Below are positions 44,284-53,088 of a stretch of 64,000 nt of DNA, piece by piece. Source of the DNA: Rahnella sp. AA (GTDB lineage Bacteria; Pseudomonadota; Gammaproteobacteria; Enterobacterales; Enterobacteriaceae). The first letter of the stretch is position 1. The number at the start of each line of letters is the position of its first letter. Location: contig NZ_PITQ01000007.1 of NCBI RefSeq assembly GCF_002834385.1, positions 248,001 through 312,000 on the forward strand. The letters run 5' to 3'. The notes below the pieces were generated by a model. The model was not told the origin of the DNA, did not search any database, and saw only the letters and a list, made by a program, of their open reading frames with translations. A program made the translations under genes and the position numbers.

Positions 44284-45303
44284 ATGAGCACGGGAAGCCC
44301 AATAAAAACACTAAGCCGCATTGCAGTGTGTACATTTATCAGTGCCTGGATGGCGGGTTGTACGAACAATTCAACGACATCTGCACCTATCAGCAGCGTT
44401 AATGGCGGTGGAAACAGCGGCAGCAGCAGTCAGAATACTCTGAATTCCCCCCCTCAGATGGCACCTGCCGTGGGGCCCGGCGGGCACATTGTGTACAACC
44501 GCAGCTATAACTCGATCCCTAAGGGAAGTTACAGCGGAAGCACCTATCAGGTGAAGCGCGGAGACACCTTATTCTACATTGCGTGGATCACCGGTAATGA
44601 CTTCCGGGACCTTGCTGCGCGCAATAATATCCCCGCTCCTTACAACCTTGAAGTTGGCCAGACAGTTCAGATAAATAATGTTTCTTCTGTCGCTAGCACG
44701 AGCGGTACGACGGCCGTCACAGACGCCACAAATGGCGGTGTTCCTAAAGTCCCAACTGGGGGAATGCTCACAGGTTCAGTGGTTGCATCTCAACCAACTA
44801 CCACGTATTCTGAATCTTCTGGTAAACAGAATGTAGGCAAGATGTTGCCTTCATCAGGTGCAGTTACCACCACAACACCTGTTGCTGTAGCCAGCGCTCC
44901 CGTCGCCACCTCAACAAATAATGGCGGTCCGGTTTCCTCCTGGAAATGGCCGACTGACGGGAAAATTATCGATAATTTCTCAGCTTCTGAAGGGGGAAAT
45001 AAGGGGATCGATATTGCTGGTTCGCGTGGACAGTCCGTCGTAGCGACCGCCTCAGGGCGCGTAGTTTACGCAGGTAATGCTCTTCGCGGTTACGGTAATC
45101 TAATCATCATCAAACACAACGATGATTACCTGAGCGCCTATGCACATAACGATACAATGCTGGTCCGGGAACAACAAGAAGTGCAGGCGGGACAAAAAAT
45201 AGCGACGATGGGGAGCACCGGAACCAGTTCAGTAAGATTGCATTTTGAAATTCGTTACAAGGGGAAATCCGTAAACCCGCTGCGTTATCTTCCGCAGCGA
45301 TAA
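44284..45303 (+). CDS. nlpD: Murein hydrolase activator lipoprotein NlpD
   Basis: Outer-membrane lipoprotein that activates the amidase AmiC at the division site. 339 residues (379 in E. coli; the variable linker is shorter). The lipobox is MAGC with the lipid cysteine at 26. A Ser/Asn/Gly-rich linker is followed by a LysM domain ([19 protein letters not shown], about 88-131), a Thr/Ser/Val-rich linker, and a LytM (M23) domain at the C-terminus (about 225-336). The LytM domain has lost the metal ligands of active enzymes, as in E. coli. The main rpoS promoter is inside nlpD in E. coli. Confidence 0.96.
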   Translation: MSTGSPIKTLSRIAVCTFISAWMAGCTNNSTTSAPISSVNGGGNSGSSSQNTLNSPPQMAPAVGPGGHIVYNRSYNSIPKGSYSGSTYQVKRGDTLFYIAWITGNDFRDLAARNNIPAPYNLEVGQTVQINNVSSVASTSGTTAVTDATNGGVPKVPTGGMLTGSVVASQPTTTYSESSGKQNVGKMLPSSGAVTTTTPVAVASAPVATSTNNGGPVSSWKWPTDGKIIDNFSASEGGNKGIDIAGSRGQSVVATASGRVVYAGNALRGYGNLIIIKHNDDYLSAYAHNDTMLVREQQEVQAGQKIATMGSTGTSSVRLHFEIRYKGKSVNPLRYLPQR

Positions 45304-45354
45304 ATCGGGGCAGAGCATCGGTTCTGCCCTCGGGACCACGGGTAGGAGCAGCTT
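45304..45354 (+). promoter_or_regulatory. Proximal rpoS leader with hairpin
   Basis: The 51 bases between nlpD and rpoS contain a 7-bp stem (GGGCAGA/TCTGCCC, 45308-45329) followed by CGGGTAGGAGCAGCTT and the start codon. In E. coli the rpoS leader is a target of Hfq and the sRNAs DsrA, RprA and ArcZ. This segment is the part nearest the start codon; sRNA pairing was not demonstrated. Confidence 0.45.
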
Positions 45355-46341
45355 ATGAGTCAGAATACGCTGAAAGTTAACGAGTTACATGATGATGTAG
45401 ATTTCGATGAGAACAGCGCTGAAGCCTTTGACGAGAAAGCAATAGTCGAAGAGACTGCCGACAACGACGCTGAAGAAGAGTTGTTGTCGCAGGCTGTAAG
45501 CCAACGAGTGCTGGACGCTACTCAACTGTATCTCGGTGAAATCGGTTATTCCCCTCTGCTTACCGCAGAAGAGGAAGTTTATTTTGCACGACGCGCATTG
45601 CGGGGAGATGTTCCTTCCCGCCGCCGTATGATTGAAAGTAATCTGCGTTTGGTGGTTAAAATTGCCCGCCGCTACAGTAATCGCGGCCTGGCACTGCTGG
45701 ATTTGATCGAGGAAGGTAACCTGGGTCTGATCCGTGCGGTTGAAAAATTTGACCCTGAGCGCGGTTTCCGTTTCTCTACCTATGCAACATGGTGGATCCG
45801 TCAGACGATTGAACGGGCGATCATGAATCAAACCCGTACAATCCGTTTGCCAATCCACATCGTTAAAGAACTGAACGTTTATCTGCGTACCGCACGCGAA
45901 CTTGCACATAAACTGGACCATGAACCGAGTGCCGAAGAGATTGCTGAGCAACTCGACAAACCGGTACATGACGTCAGCCGTATGTTACGCCTGAATGAGC
46001 GTATTACCTCTGTAGATACCCCGTTGGGCGGTGACTCAGAAAAAGCGCTGTTAGATATTCTGGCGGATGAAAAAGACAACGGCCCGGAAGACACCACGCA
46101 AGACGACGATATGAAACAGAGTATCGTGAAGTGGTTATTCGAGTTGAATGCAAAACAGCGTGAAGTTCTGGCGCGTCGTTTCGGCCTGTTAGGTTATGAA
46201 GCTGCAACGCTGGAAGATGTGGGCCGTGAGATTGGTCTGACACGTGAACGTGTTCGCCAGATTCAGGTAGAAGGTCTGCGTCGCCTGCGTGAAATTCTGC
46301 AGGGGCAAGGGCTGAGCATCGAAGCACTGTTCCGCGAGTAA
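45355..46341 (+). CDS. rpoS: RNA polymerase sigma factor RpoS (sigma-38)
   Basis: Master sigma factor of stationary phase and general stress. 328 residues (330 in E. coli). Region 1.2-2 includes [16 protein letters not shown] and [28 protein letters not shown]; region 2.4 is [17 protein letters not shown]; region 4 is [27 protein letters not shown]. The variable acidic N-terminus is typical. RBS AGGAG. It converges on mutS, with a terminator between. Confidence 0.98.
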   Translation: MSQNTLKVNELHDDVDFDENSAEAFDEKAIVEETADNDAEEELLSQAVSQRVLDATQLYLGEIGYSPLLTAEEEVYFARRALRGDVPSRRRMIESNLRLVVKIARRYSNRGLALLDLIEEGNLGLIRAVEKFDPERGFRFSTYATWWIRQTIERAIMNQTRTIRLPIHIVKELNVYLRTARELAHKLDHEPSAEEIAEQLDKPVHDVSRMLRLNERITSVDTPLGGDSEKALLDILADEKDNGPEDTTQDDDMKQSIVKWLFELNAKQREVLARRFGLLGYEAATLEDVGREIGLTRERVRQIQVEGLRRLREILQGQGLSIEALFRE

Positions 46342-46390
46342 CTCTTCGTCGGAGAAAATTGTTCGACGCAAAGACAGTTCGATATCAAAT

Positions 46391-46419
46391 AAAACGGTGG
46401 GTTAATCCCCACCGTTTTT
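46391..46419 (+). terminator. Terminator after rpoS
   Basis: AACGGTGGG/CCCACCGTT stem with five to six loop bases and five T. The flanking A run gives it activity in the mutS direction too. Confidence 0.87.
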
Positions 46420-46446
46420 CATTTCTGCCGCCAGCTGGCGCGGCTT

Positions 46447-49047
46447 CTACACCATGTCTTTCAGACGGTAAATCCATTCCAGCGCCTGACGTGGCGACAG
46501 AGAATCTGCATCCAGTGATTCCAGCGCTTCAACCGCAGGCGACACTTCTTCTGCCAGCAGCGTCAGTTGCGGGCCATCCACTTTGCTGGCGGCGGCGTTG
46601 TTGGACAACGTTTCCAGCTCTTTCAGTTTCTGGCGGGCACGTTTGATGACGTCACGCGGGACACCGGCCAGCGCCGCGACGGCCAGACCGTAACTTTTGC
46701 TGGCTGCGCCATCCTGCACGCTATGCATAAAGGCAATGGTGTCGCCGTGTTCAATAGCATCAAGGTGAACGTTGACCGTGCCTTCCATTTTTTCCGGGAG
46801 CGTCGTCAGCTCGAAATAATGGGTGGCGAACAGGGTCATCGCTTTAATACGGCTGGCCAGATTTTCGGCGCACGCCCAGGCGAGGGACAAACCGTCGTAA
46901 GTGGATGTACCGCGCCCGATTTCATCCATCAGTACCAGGCTGTTTTCCGTGGCGTTGTGCAGGATGTTCGCAGTTTCGGTCATTTCCACCATAAAGGTTG
47001 AACGGCCTGACGCCAGATCATCAGCCGCGCCGACGCGGGTGAAAATGCGGTCTACCGGGCCGATTACCGCAGTATCCGCAGGAACATAGCTGCCGATATG
47101 CGCCATCAGGACAATCAGTGCTGCCTGACGCATATAGGTACTTTTACCGCCCATGTTCGGACCGGTAATGATCAGCATCCGGCGTACCGGAGACATATTC
47201 AGCGGGTTAGAAATAAACGGCTCTTTTAGTACCTGTTCAACCACCGGATGGCGGCCACCGGTAATGTTGATGCCGGGTTTCTCGCTCATCGTCGGGCAGG
47301 TGTAACTGAGCGTGTACGCACGTTCTGCCAGATTGCTCAGAACATCCAGCTCGGCCAGCGCGCTGGCACTTTGCTGTAAATCCGACAGATGCGGTATCAG
47401 CAAATCGAACAGCTCTTCGTACAGCGCTTTCTCCAGCGACAGGGCTTTGCCTTTGGAAGTCAGAACCTTATCTTCATACTCTTTCAGTTCAGGAATGATG
47501 TAGCGCTCAGCGTTTTTCAGCGTCTGGCGGCGGACGTAGTGGATCGGCACCAGGTGGCTCTGGCCACGACTGACCTGAATGTAATAACCGTGAACACCGT
47601 TGAAACCGACCTTCAGCGTATCCAGCCCGAGTTTTTCACGTTCACGGATCTCTAAACGATCCAGATAATCTGTTGCGCCATCGGCCAGCGCACGCCACTC
47701 ATCCAGCTCCGCGTTGTAGCCTGGCGCAATGACGCCACCATCACGCACCAGCACTGGCGGGCTTTCAATGACGGCGCGTTCGAGCAACTCCACCAGTTCC
47801 GTAAAATCGCCGGTTTGCTCCACCAGCGTACTGACGTGCGCGGCGTCGTTATCTTGCAAAACTGCGTGGATTTCCGGCAGTTGCTGTAACGCATGGCGCA
47901 TGCGGGCGAGATCGCGTGGCCGCGCACTGCGCAGGGCAAGGCGCGCAAGAATGCGTTCGAGATCGCCGACCTGACGCAGAACTGGCTGCAAATCTGCCGT
48001 CAGATCCTGCAACGCGCCAATCGCCTGCTGGCGATGAGTCAGCATTTTGATGTCACGGCTTGGCATGTGGATCCAGCGTTTGAGCATGCGACTGCCCATT
48101 GGTGTCACGGCCTGATCCAATACTGCCGCCAGCGTGTTTTCTACCCCCCCGGCCAGATTTTGTGTCAGCTCCAGATTACGGCGCGTCGCCGCATCCATAA
48201 TGATGCCATCTTGCTGGCGTTCCATAGTGACGCCGCGAATATGCGGCAGGGCGGTGCGCTGGGTATCCTTCACATATTGCAGCAGGCAACCCGCAGCACG
48301 CAGTGCCTGGGCAGCTTGTTCCACACCAAACCCGCTGAGGTCACGAGTGCCAAACTGAAGATTCAGCTGTTGCTTTGCCGTTTCGAGTTCAAACTCCCAC
48401 ATCGGGCGGCGGCGCAGGCCACGACGGGAAGCGATAAGCGGCATGGCTTCAAAACTTTCCGGATACAGGAGTTCTGCCGGATTTGTCCGTTGCAGTTCGG
48501 CGGCCATCGTTTCGAGATCGTCAGGCTGGGCGACACGGAAACGACCGGAGCTGATATCCAGCGTCGCGTAACCGAAACCGCGCCCGTCTTGCCAGATGGC
48601 AGCCAGCAGGTTGTCATGGCGTTCACTCAGCAAAGCTTCATCACTGACCGTGCCGGGCGTCACGATACGTACAACCTTGCGCTCAACCGGCCCTTTACTC
48701 AGCGCCGGGTCGCCAATCTGTTCAGCAATGGCGACGGATTCGCCCAGTTGCACCAGCTTTGCCAGATAACCTTCAACGGCATGATAAGGCACGCCGGCCA
48801 TTGGGATGGGCTCGCCTGCGGAAGCGCCGCGTTTGGTCAGGGAAATATCCATCAACTGAGACGCACGTTTTGCATCGTCATAGAACAGTTCGTAGAAGTC
48901 GCCCATTCGATAGAACAGCAGAACTTCCGGGTTCTCCGCCTTCAGACGCAAATACTGTTGCATCATTGGGGTGTGGGCATCCAGCCCGGTCATATTGTTT
49001 TGTTTTTCATTGATTTGATTCAATTTTAAATCATCCTGTTGGCTCAT
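46447..49047 (-). CDS. mutS: DNA mismatch-repair protein MutS
   Basis: Recognises mismatches and recruits MutL. 866 residues with this start (853 in E. coli). N-terminal mismatch wedge [12 protein letters not shown], clamp and core domains, and a C-terminal ABC-type ATPase with Walker [30 protein letters not shown], and [14 protein letters not shown]. Start choice: ATG 49047 ([11 protein letters not shown]) has an AGGCG site, while ATG 48993 ([10 protein letters not shown]) aligns better with other species but lacks a site. A more upstream open frame to 49137 is not supported. The ancestral mutS-rpoS junction here is compact (105 bases). Confidence 0.96.
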   Translation of the reverse strand: MSQQDDLKLNQINEKQNNMTGLDAHTPMMQQYLRLKAENPEVLLFYRMGDFYELFYDDAKRASQLMDISLTKRGASAGEPIPMAGVPYHAVEGYLAKLVQLGESVAIAEQIGDPALSKGPVERKVVRIVTPGTVSDEALLSERHDNLLAAIWQDGRGFGYATLDISSGRFRVAQPDDLETMAAELQRTNPAELLYPESFEAMPLIASRRGLRRRPMWEFELETAKQQLNLQFGTRDLSGFGVEQAAQALRAAGCLLQYVKDTQRTALPHIRGVTMERQQDGIIMDAATRRNLELTQNLAGGVENTLAAVLDQAVTPMGSRMLKRWIHMPSRDIKMLTHRQQAIGALQDLTADLQPVLRQVGDLERILARLALRSARPRDLARMRHALQQLPEIHAVLQDNDAAHVSTLVEQTGDFTELVELLERAVIESPPVLVRDGGVIAPGYNAELDEWRALADGATDYLDRLEIREREKLGLDTLKVGFNGVHGYYIQVSRGQSHLVPIHYVRRQTLKNAERYIIPELKEYEDKVLTSKGKALSLEKALYEELFDLLIPHLSDLQQSASALAELDVLSNLAERAYTLSYTCPTMSEKPGINITGGRHPVVEQVLKEPFISNPLNMSPVRRMLIITGPNMGGKSTYMRQAALIVLMAHIGSYVPADTAVIGPVDRIFTRVGAADDLASGRSTFMVEMTETANILHNATENSLVLMDEIGRGTSTYDGLSLAWACAENLASRIKAMTLFATHYFELTTLPEKMEGTVNVHLDAIEHGDTIAFMHSVQDGAASKSYGLAVAALAGVPRDVIKRARQKLKELETLSNNAAASKVDGPQLTLLAEEVSPAVEALESLDADSLSPRQALEWIYRLKDMV

Positions 49048-49257
49048 ATCGCCTGGGGAAACGACTTTACAACGGATCCTAACGTGAGTAGAGGTAAAAA
49101 ACCACGCAGTGTTATGTTCTTGCGTAACGTCGCGCAAATTGACGGGAAATTAACCCCCATGCGGCATCCTTGTAAAGACGGTGATTTTCAGTTTTTTCGG
49201 TTCCGATAATGCTCTACCATATCAGCACCTCTTTTATTGCATGGTTACGGATATCCG

Positions 49258-50361
49258 ATGCGCCTCGTGGCAGTCATTCTTCCTCTGGTTCTTATACTTT
49301 CTGCATGTAGCAGTAACAAGCCCGCACCCCAACCCGAAGGCCCGCGCAATCCTTTCTCTGATGGAAGAAATGCCAGCGACAATACGGTACCTGGCGGTGG
49401 TTTTCTGCTGCAGCCTGAGCATACCGGTGCCGTTCAGACCGGAGATTTCGCTTATGATCCGGCGATGAACCAGTTCGTTGATAAAATGGTTCGTGAGCAT
49501 GGTTTTGATCGCCAACAGCTGCACGATGTTTTGGCACAGACTAAGCGTCTGGGGTTTGTATTAAGGTTGATGGATCAACAGGCGCCTTCAGGGCCTCCGT
49601 CCACGGTACCGAATGGCGCCTGGAACCGTTATCGCAGCAAATTCATCACGCCTGATAATGTTCAGAATGGCGTAGTGTTCTGGAACCAGTATCAGGATGT
49701 ATTGCAGCGCGCAGAGCAGGTTTATGGTGTGCCGCCAGAAATCATTGTCGGGATTATCGGCGTTGAAACCCGCTGGGGCCGCGTAATGGGTAAAACCCGC
49801 ATTATTGATGCCCTGGCGACACTGTCATTTGCTTATCCGCGCCGTGCTGATTATTTCTCTGGCGAGCTGGAAACCTTCCTGCTGATGTCGCGCCGTGAAG
49901 GGGATGATCCACTGAGCCTGCGTGGCTCTTTCGCAGGTGCAATGGGCTACGGGCAGTTCATGCCATCTGCTTATAAAGATTATGCCGTAGACTTTAACGG
50001 CGACGGCCATGCCAATTTGTGGGATCCGGTGGATGCTATCGGTAGCGTAGCTAACTACTTTAAGGCACATGGATGGACGAAAGGCGCGCCAATTGCCGTA
50101 CCGGCGGCAGGACAGGCACCGCTACTTGAGAATGGTTTCAAGACGAAATACCCGCTTTATACATTGAAAGCCGCAGGGTTAAGCCCGCTAGGCTCGCTGG
50201 GTAATTATCAGGAAGCAAGTTTGCTGCGCCTTGATATGGGGACGAATTATCAGTACTGGTATGGATTGCCGAATTTCTACACCATCACCCGCTACAACCA
50301 CAGCGTGCATTATGCGATGGCGGTATGGCAGTTGGGAGAAGCGGTGAAAGCAGCACGCTAG
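49258..50361 (+). CDS. mltB: Membrane-bound lytic murein transglycosylase B MltB
   Basis: Outer-membrane lipoprotein that cuts peptidoglycan to 1,6-anhydro products. 367 residues (361 in E. coli). The lipobox is LSAC with the cysteine at 17 when started at ATG 49258 (MRLVAVILPLVLILSAC), preceded by CGGAT. The catalytic Glu is in GIIGVETRWGRVMG, with AMGYGQFMPSAY further on. An ATG at 49237 would add seven residues. Confidence 0.95.
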   Translation: MRLVAVILPLVLILSACSSNKPAPQPEGPRNPFSDGRNASDNTVPGGGFLLQPEHTGAVQTGDFAYDPAMNQFVDKMVREHGFDRQQLHDVLAQTKRLGFVLRLMDQQAPSGPPSTVPNGAWNRYRSKFITPDNVQNGVVFWNQYQDVLQRAEQVYGVPPEIIVGIIGVETRWGRVMGKTRIIDALATLSFAYPRRADYFSGELETFLLMSRREGDDPLSLRGSFAGAMGYGQFMPSAYKDYAVDFNGDGHANLWDPVDAIGSVANYFKAHGWTKGAPIAVPAAGQAPLLENGFKTKYPLYTLKAAGLSPLGSLGNYQEASLLRLDMGTNYQYWYGLPNFYTITRYNHSVHYAMAVWQLGEAVKAAR

Positions 50362-50380
50362 CCGAATTATTGCGTCACCC

Positions 50381-50410
50381 GAAGGGCCAATTATGCGGCC
50401 CTTCTTTTTT
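50381..50410 (+). terminator. Terminator after mltB
   Basis: GAAGGGCC/GGCCCTTC stem followed by six T. Confidence 0.88.
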
Positions 50411-50514
50411 ATTCTAATTCTGAATACATCGCGCAAAACGCTTTGATGAGACTCACAGACCAGAAGAGAAATGCTAACATCAGGTTGAATTCAGCTGACC
50501 CGCCAGGATGGAAT

Positions 50515-51009
50515 ATGGACGAAAAACGTTTACGTGAATTGAGTGTGGAAATTGGTACAGCGCTTAAAGAACAAGGATTGTGGATCACTTGCGCGGAGTC
50601 TTGTACCGGCGGATTAATTGCAAAGTCGATTACGGATATTGCGGGTAGCTCCGCCTGGTTTGATCGCGGCTTTGTTACCTATAGCAACGCTTCCAAACAT
50701 GAATTGCTGGGTGTCTCTGAGGCAACGCTGGAACAGTACGGCGCAGTAAGCGAGCAGGTCGTACATGAAATGGCACAGGGCGTTTTGCATGCGGCAGGGG
50801 CAGATATTGCTGTATCGGTTAGCGGCATTGCCGGGCCTGACGGCGGCTCTGAAGAAAAACCCGTGGGAACCGTCTGGTTTGGTTTTGCCGGAAAAGACGG
50901 GCGTGTCGTAACAGCAAAACAACAATTCCCGGGCGACCGTGAAGCCGTACGTTTGCAAGCTGCTGTTTTTTCGCTACAAACGGCACTTAGTGAGTTTCTT
51001 AAAAATTAG
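50515..51009 (+). CDS. pncC: Nicotinamide-nucleotide amidase PncC
   Basis: Deamidates nicotinamide mononucleotide to nicotinate mononucleotide in the pyridine salvage cycle; CinA C-terminal domain family. 164 residues (165 in E. coli). Catalytic serine region TCAESCTGGLIA near residue 30, then GFVTYSNASKHELLGV and SGIAGPDGGSEEKPVGTVW. Start ATG 50515 has CAGGATGGA upstream. It immediately precedes recA, as in E. coli; old name ygaD. Confidence 0.95.
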   Translation: MDEKRLRELSVEIGTALKEQGLWITCAESCTGGLIAKSITDIAGSSAWFDRGFVTYSNASKHELLGVSEATLEQYGAVSEQVVHEMAQGVLHAAGADIAVSVSGIAGPDGGSEEKPVGTVWFGFAGKDGRVVTAKQQFPGDREAVRLQAAVFSLQTALSEFLKN

Positions 51010-51011
51010 GC

Positions 51012-51039
51012 TTGATACTGTATGAGCATACAGTATAAT
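51012..51039 (+). promoter_or_regulatory. recA promoter with LexA box
   Basis: A -35 TTGATA (51012-51017) and a -10 TATAAT (51034-51039) are 16 bases apart. The spacer is filled exactly by CTGTATGAGCATACAG (51018-51033), a LexA operator with perfect CTG..CAG ends. As I recall it, the E. coli recA promoter is the same base for base. Confidence 0.93.
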
Positions 51040-51116
51040 TACTGCCAATTACCTGTACATAAATTATATTCAGTGATGCAGGTGGGATGTTCCCCTGTAT
51101 CAGACGAGGAGTAAAA

Positions 51117-52181
51117 ATGGCTATTGATGAGAACAAGCAAAAGGCGTTAGCTGCAGCACTGGGCCAGATTGAAAAGCAATTCGGTAAAGGCTCCATCATG
51201 CGTTTGGGTGAAGATCGCTCTATGGATGTTGAAACGATCTCTACCGGCTCTTTGTCTCTGGATATTGCATTAGGTGCCGGCGGTTTGCCTATGGGGCGTA
51301 TCGTTGAGATCTATGGCCCGGAATCTTCCGGTAAAACCACGCTGACCCTTCAGGTTATTGCTGCTGCACAGCGTGAAGGTAAAACCTGTGCGTTCATCGA
51401 TGCAGAACACGCACTGGACCCTATCTATGCTAAAAAGCTGGGTGTGGATATCGATAACCTGCTGTGTTCTCAGCCGGATACCGGTGAGCAGGCGCTTGAA
51501 ATTTGTGATGCGCTGACCCGTTCAGGCGCGGTTGACGTCATCATCGTTGACTCCGTGGCGGCACTGACGCCGAAAGCTGAAATCGAAGGCGAAATCGGTG
51601 ACTCTCACATGGGCCTCGCGGCACGTATGATGAGCCAGGCAATGCGCAAACTTGCGGGTAACCTGAAAAACGCTAACACTTTGCTGATTTTCATCAACCA
51701 GATCCGTATGAAAATTGGTGTGATGTTCGGTAACCCGGAAACCACGACCGGCGGTAACGCACTGAAGTTCTACGCATCTGTTCGTCTGGACATCCGCCGT
51801 ATCGGCGCGATCAAAGAGGGTGATGTGGTTGTCGGCAGCGAAACGCGTGTGAAAGTGGTGAAGAACAAAATCGCTGCGCCGTTCAAACAAGCCGAATTCC
51901 AGATCATGTACGGCGAAGGCATCAACATTAACGGCGAGCTTATCGATCTCGGTGTTAAGCACAAGCTGATCGAGAAAGCGGGTGCATGGTACAGCTACAA
52001 CGGTGAGAAGATTGGTCAGGGTAAAGCGAACTCCTGCAATTTCCTGAAAGAAAATCCGAAAGTGGCGGCTGAGCTGGATAAGAAACTGCGTGAAATGTTG
52101 CTGAGCGGTACCGGTGAACTGAGCGTTGCTACGACCGCTGAAGACGCTGACGACAACATGGAAACCAGCGAAGAATTTTAA
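51117..52181 (+). CDS. recA: Recombinase RecA
   Basis: ATP-dependent strand-exchange filament protein and co-protease for LexA. 354 residues (353 in E. coli). Walker [30 protein letters not shown] (Walker B and loop), and loop L2 with [30 protein letters not shown] region. The acidic C-terminus is [23 protein letters not shown], 7 bases before ATG 51117. LexA-controlled promoter upstream; recX follows after a terminator-like hairpin. Confidence 0.99.
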   Translation: MAIDENKQKALAAALGQIEKQFGKGSIMRLGEDRSMDVETISTGSLSLDIALGAGGLPMGRIVEIYGPESSGKTTLTLQVIAAAQREGKTCAFIDAEHALDPIYAKKLGVDIDNLLCSQPDTGEQALEICDALTRSGAVDVIIVDSVAALTPKAEIEGEIGDSHMGLAARMMSQAMRKLAGNLKNANTLLIFINQIRMKIGVMFGNPETTTGGNALKFYASVRLDIRRIGAIKEGDVVVGSETRVKVVKNKIAAPFKQAEFQIMYGEGININGELIDLGVKHKLIEKAGAWYSYNGEKIGQGKANSCNFLKENPKVAAELDKKLREMLLSGTGELSVATTAEDADDNMETSEEF

Positions 52182-52210
52182 TTTCGCGGTTGCCTGAGTT
52201 ACAGTCGATA

Positions 52211-52242
52211 AAATGCCAGCCTGGTTTCAGGCTGGCATTTTG
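52211..52242 (+). terminator. Terminator between recA and recX
   Basis: A 13-bp perfect stem (AAATGCCAGCCTG/CAGGCTGGCATTT) with a GTTT loop. In E. coli a similar hairpin lets a minority of transcripts read into recX. Confidence 0.8.
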
Positions 52243-52260
52243 CATATCTGAGGGACCCCA

Positions 52261-52950
52261 ATGTCCAGTGAAAAAGCATCCAGTCAAAAAGTCATCGATC
52301 TGAAACGACTCCTTGAAGAAGTTGAGCAAAACAGTGAATCCACGCTGTTTGCGCCTGAGAAAAAAGAGGGTGATACCGCTAAAATTAATGTTCTGATGAA
52401 TCGCGCGATGCGCTTTTTGTCTCAACGAGATCATGGTGAAGCTGAATTACGCAGGAAGCTGCTGACCCCTCCAGTTCCTTTCGTGAAACCTGCGAATAAA
52501 AAAAGTAGCTGGTCAGCACGCCGTAAGCCGGAGCAGAATGATTTTGCTGATGAAGTTATCGAGAAAGCAAAACCAGAACCGCGCCCGGTGCCAGAAGAGA
52601 TTTCAGAAGAACATGTGCAGGCGGTTATCGATTACTGTTACCAGCATCACTGGCTCGACGATGCAAAATTTGCCAGCAGATATATTTCAGGTCGAAGCAA
52701 AAAAGGCTACGGCGCGCAGCGTATCCGTTCAGAATTGATGCAAAAAGGGGTCGATAAAGAAACCATCACGGCAGCACTGGAGGCAACCGAGGTTGACTGG
52801 TGTGTTTTGGCTCGTGATATAGCAACCAGAAAATTTGGTGAGAATTTGCCGACGGACTGGAAAGAAAAATCAAAAGTTCTGCGTTATTTGCTTTATCGCG
52901 GCTTCTTTCAGGAAGAAATACAGTCTATTTATCGTGATTTTGACGATTGA
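52261..52950 (+). CDS. recX: RecA regulator RecX (enlarged)
   Basis: Caps RecA filaments and limits recombinase activity. 229 residues, far above the 166 of E. coli. The core repeats are recognisable: MNRAMRFLSQRDHGEAELRRKL (about 46-67), YCYQHHWLDDAKFASRYISGRSKKGYGAQRIRSEL, DWCVLARDIATRKFG and LLYRGFFQEEIQSI. Two additions account for the length: about 30 extra residues before the first repeat, and a basic, proline-rich linker (about 68-113) between the first repeat and the rest. The start has AGGGACCCCA upstream. An internal ATG start could remove the N-terminal addition but not the linker. Confidence 0.92.
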   Translation: MSSEKASSQKVIDLKRLLEEVEQNSESTLFAPEKKEGDTAKINVLMNRAMRFLSQRDHGEAELRRKLLTPPVPFVKPANKKSSWSARRKPEQNDFADEVIEKAKPEPRPVPEEISEEHVQAVIDYCYQHHWLDDAKFASRYISGRSKKGYGAQRIRSELMQKGVDKETITAALEATEVDWCVLARDIATRKFGENLPTDWKEKSKVLRYLLYRGFFQEEIQSIYRDFDD

Positions 52951-53088
52951 CCGCATACGGTATTTTACTTCCCCGCGCAGAAATTTTATCTTATCCGCAC
53001 TTTTTCGTTCGTGAGCTGTACAGATTGCTGCCATATGCAGCGTTATCCGGCTCAAGAGCCGTTCTTCCAGCATGATTCCGGGATATTT

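Noticed and set aside
47893-49029. 378-codon plus-strand ORF opposite mutS
   Set aside because: Shadow of mutS. The composition (many His, Gln, Arg and Cys) is unlike a real protein, and it has no family features.
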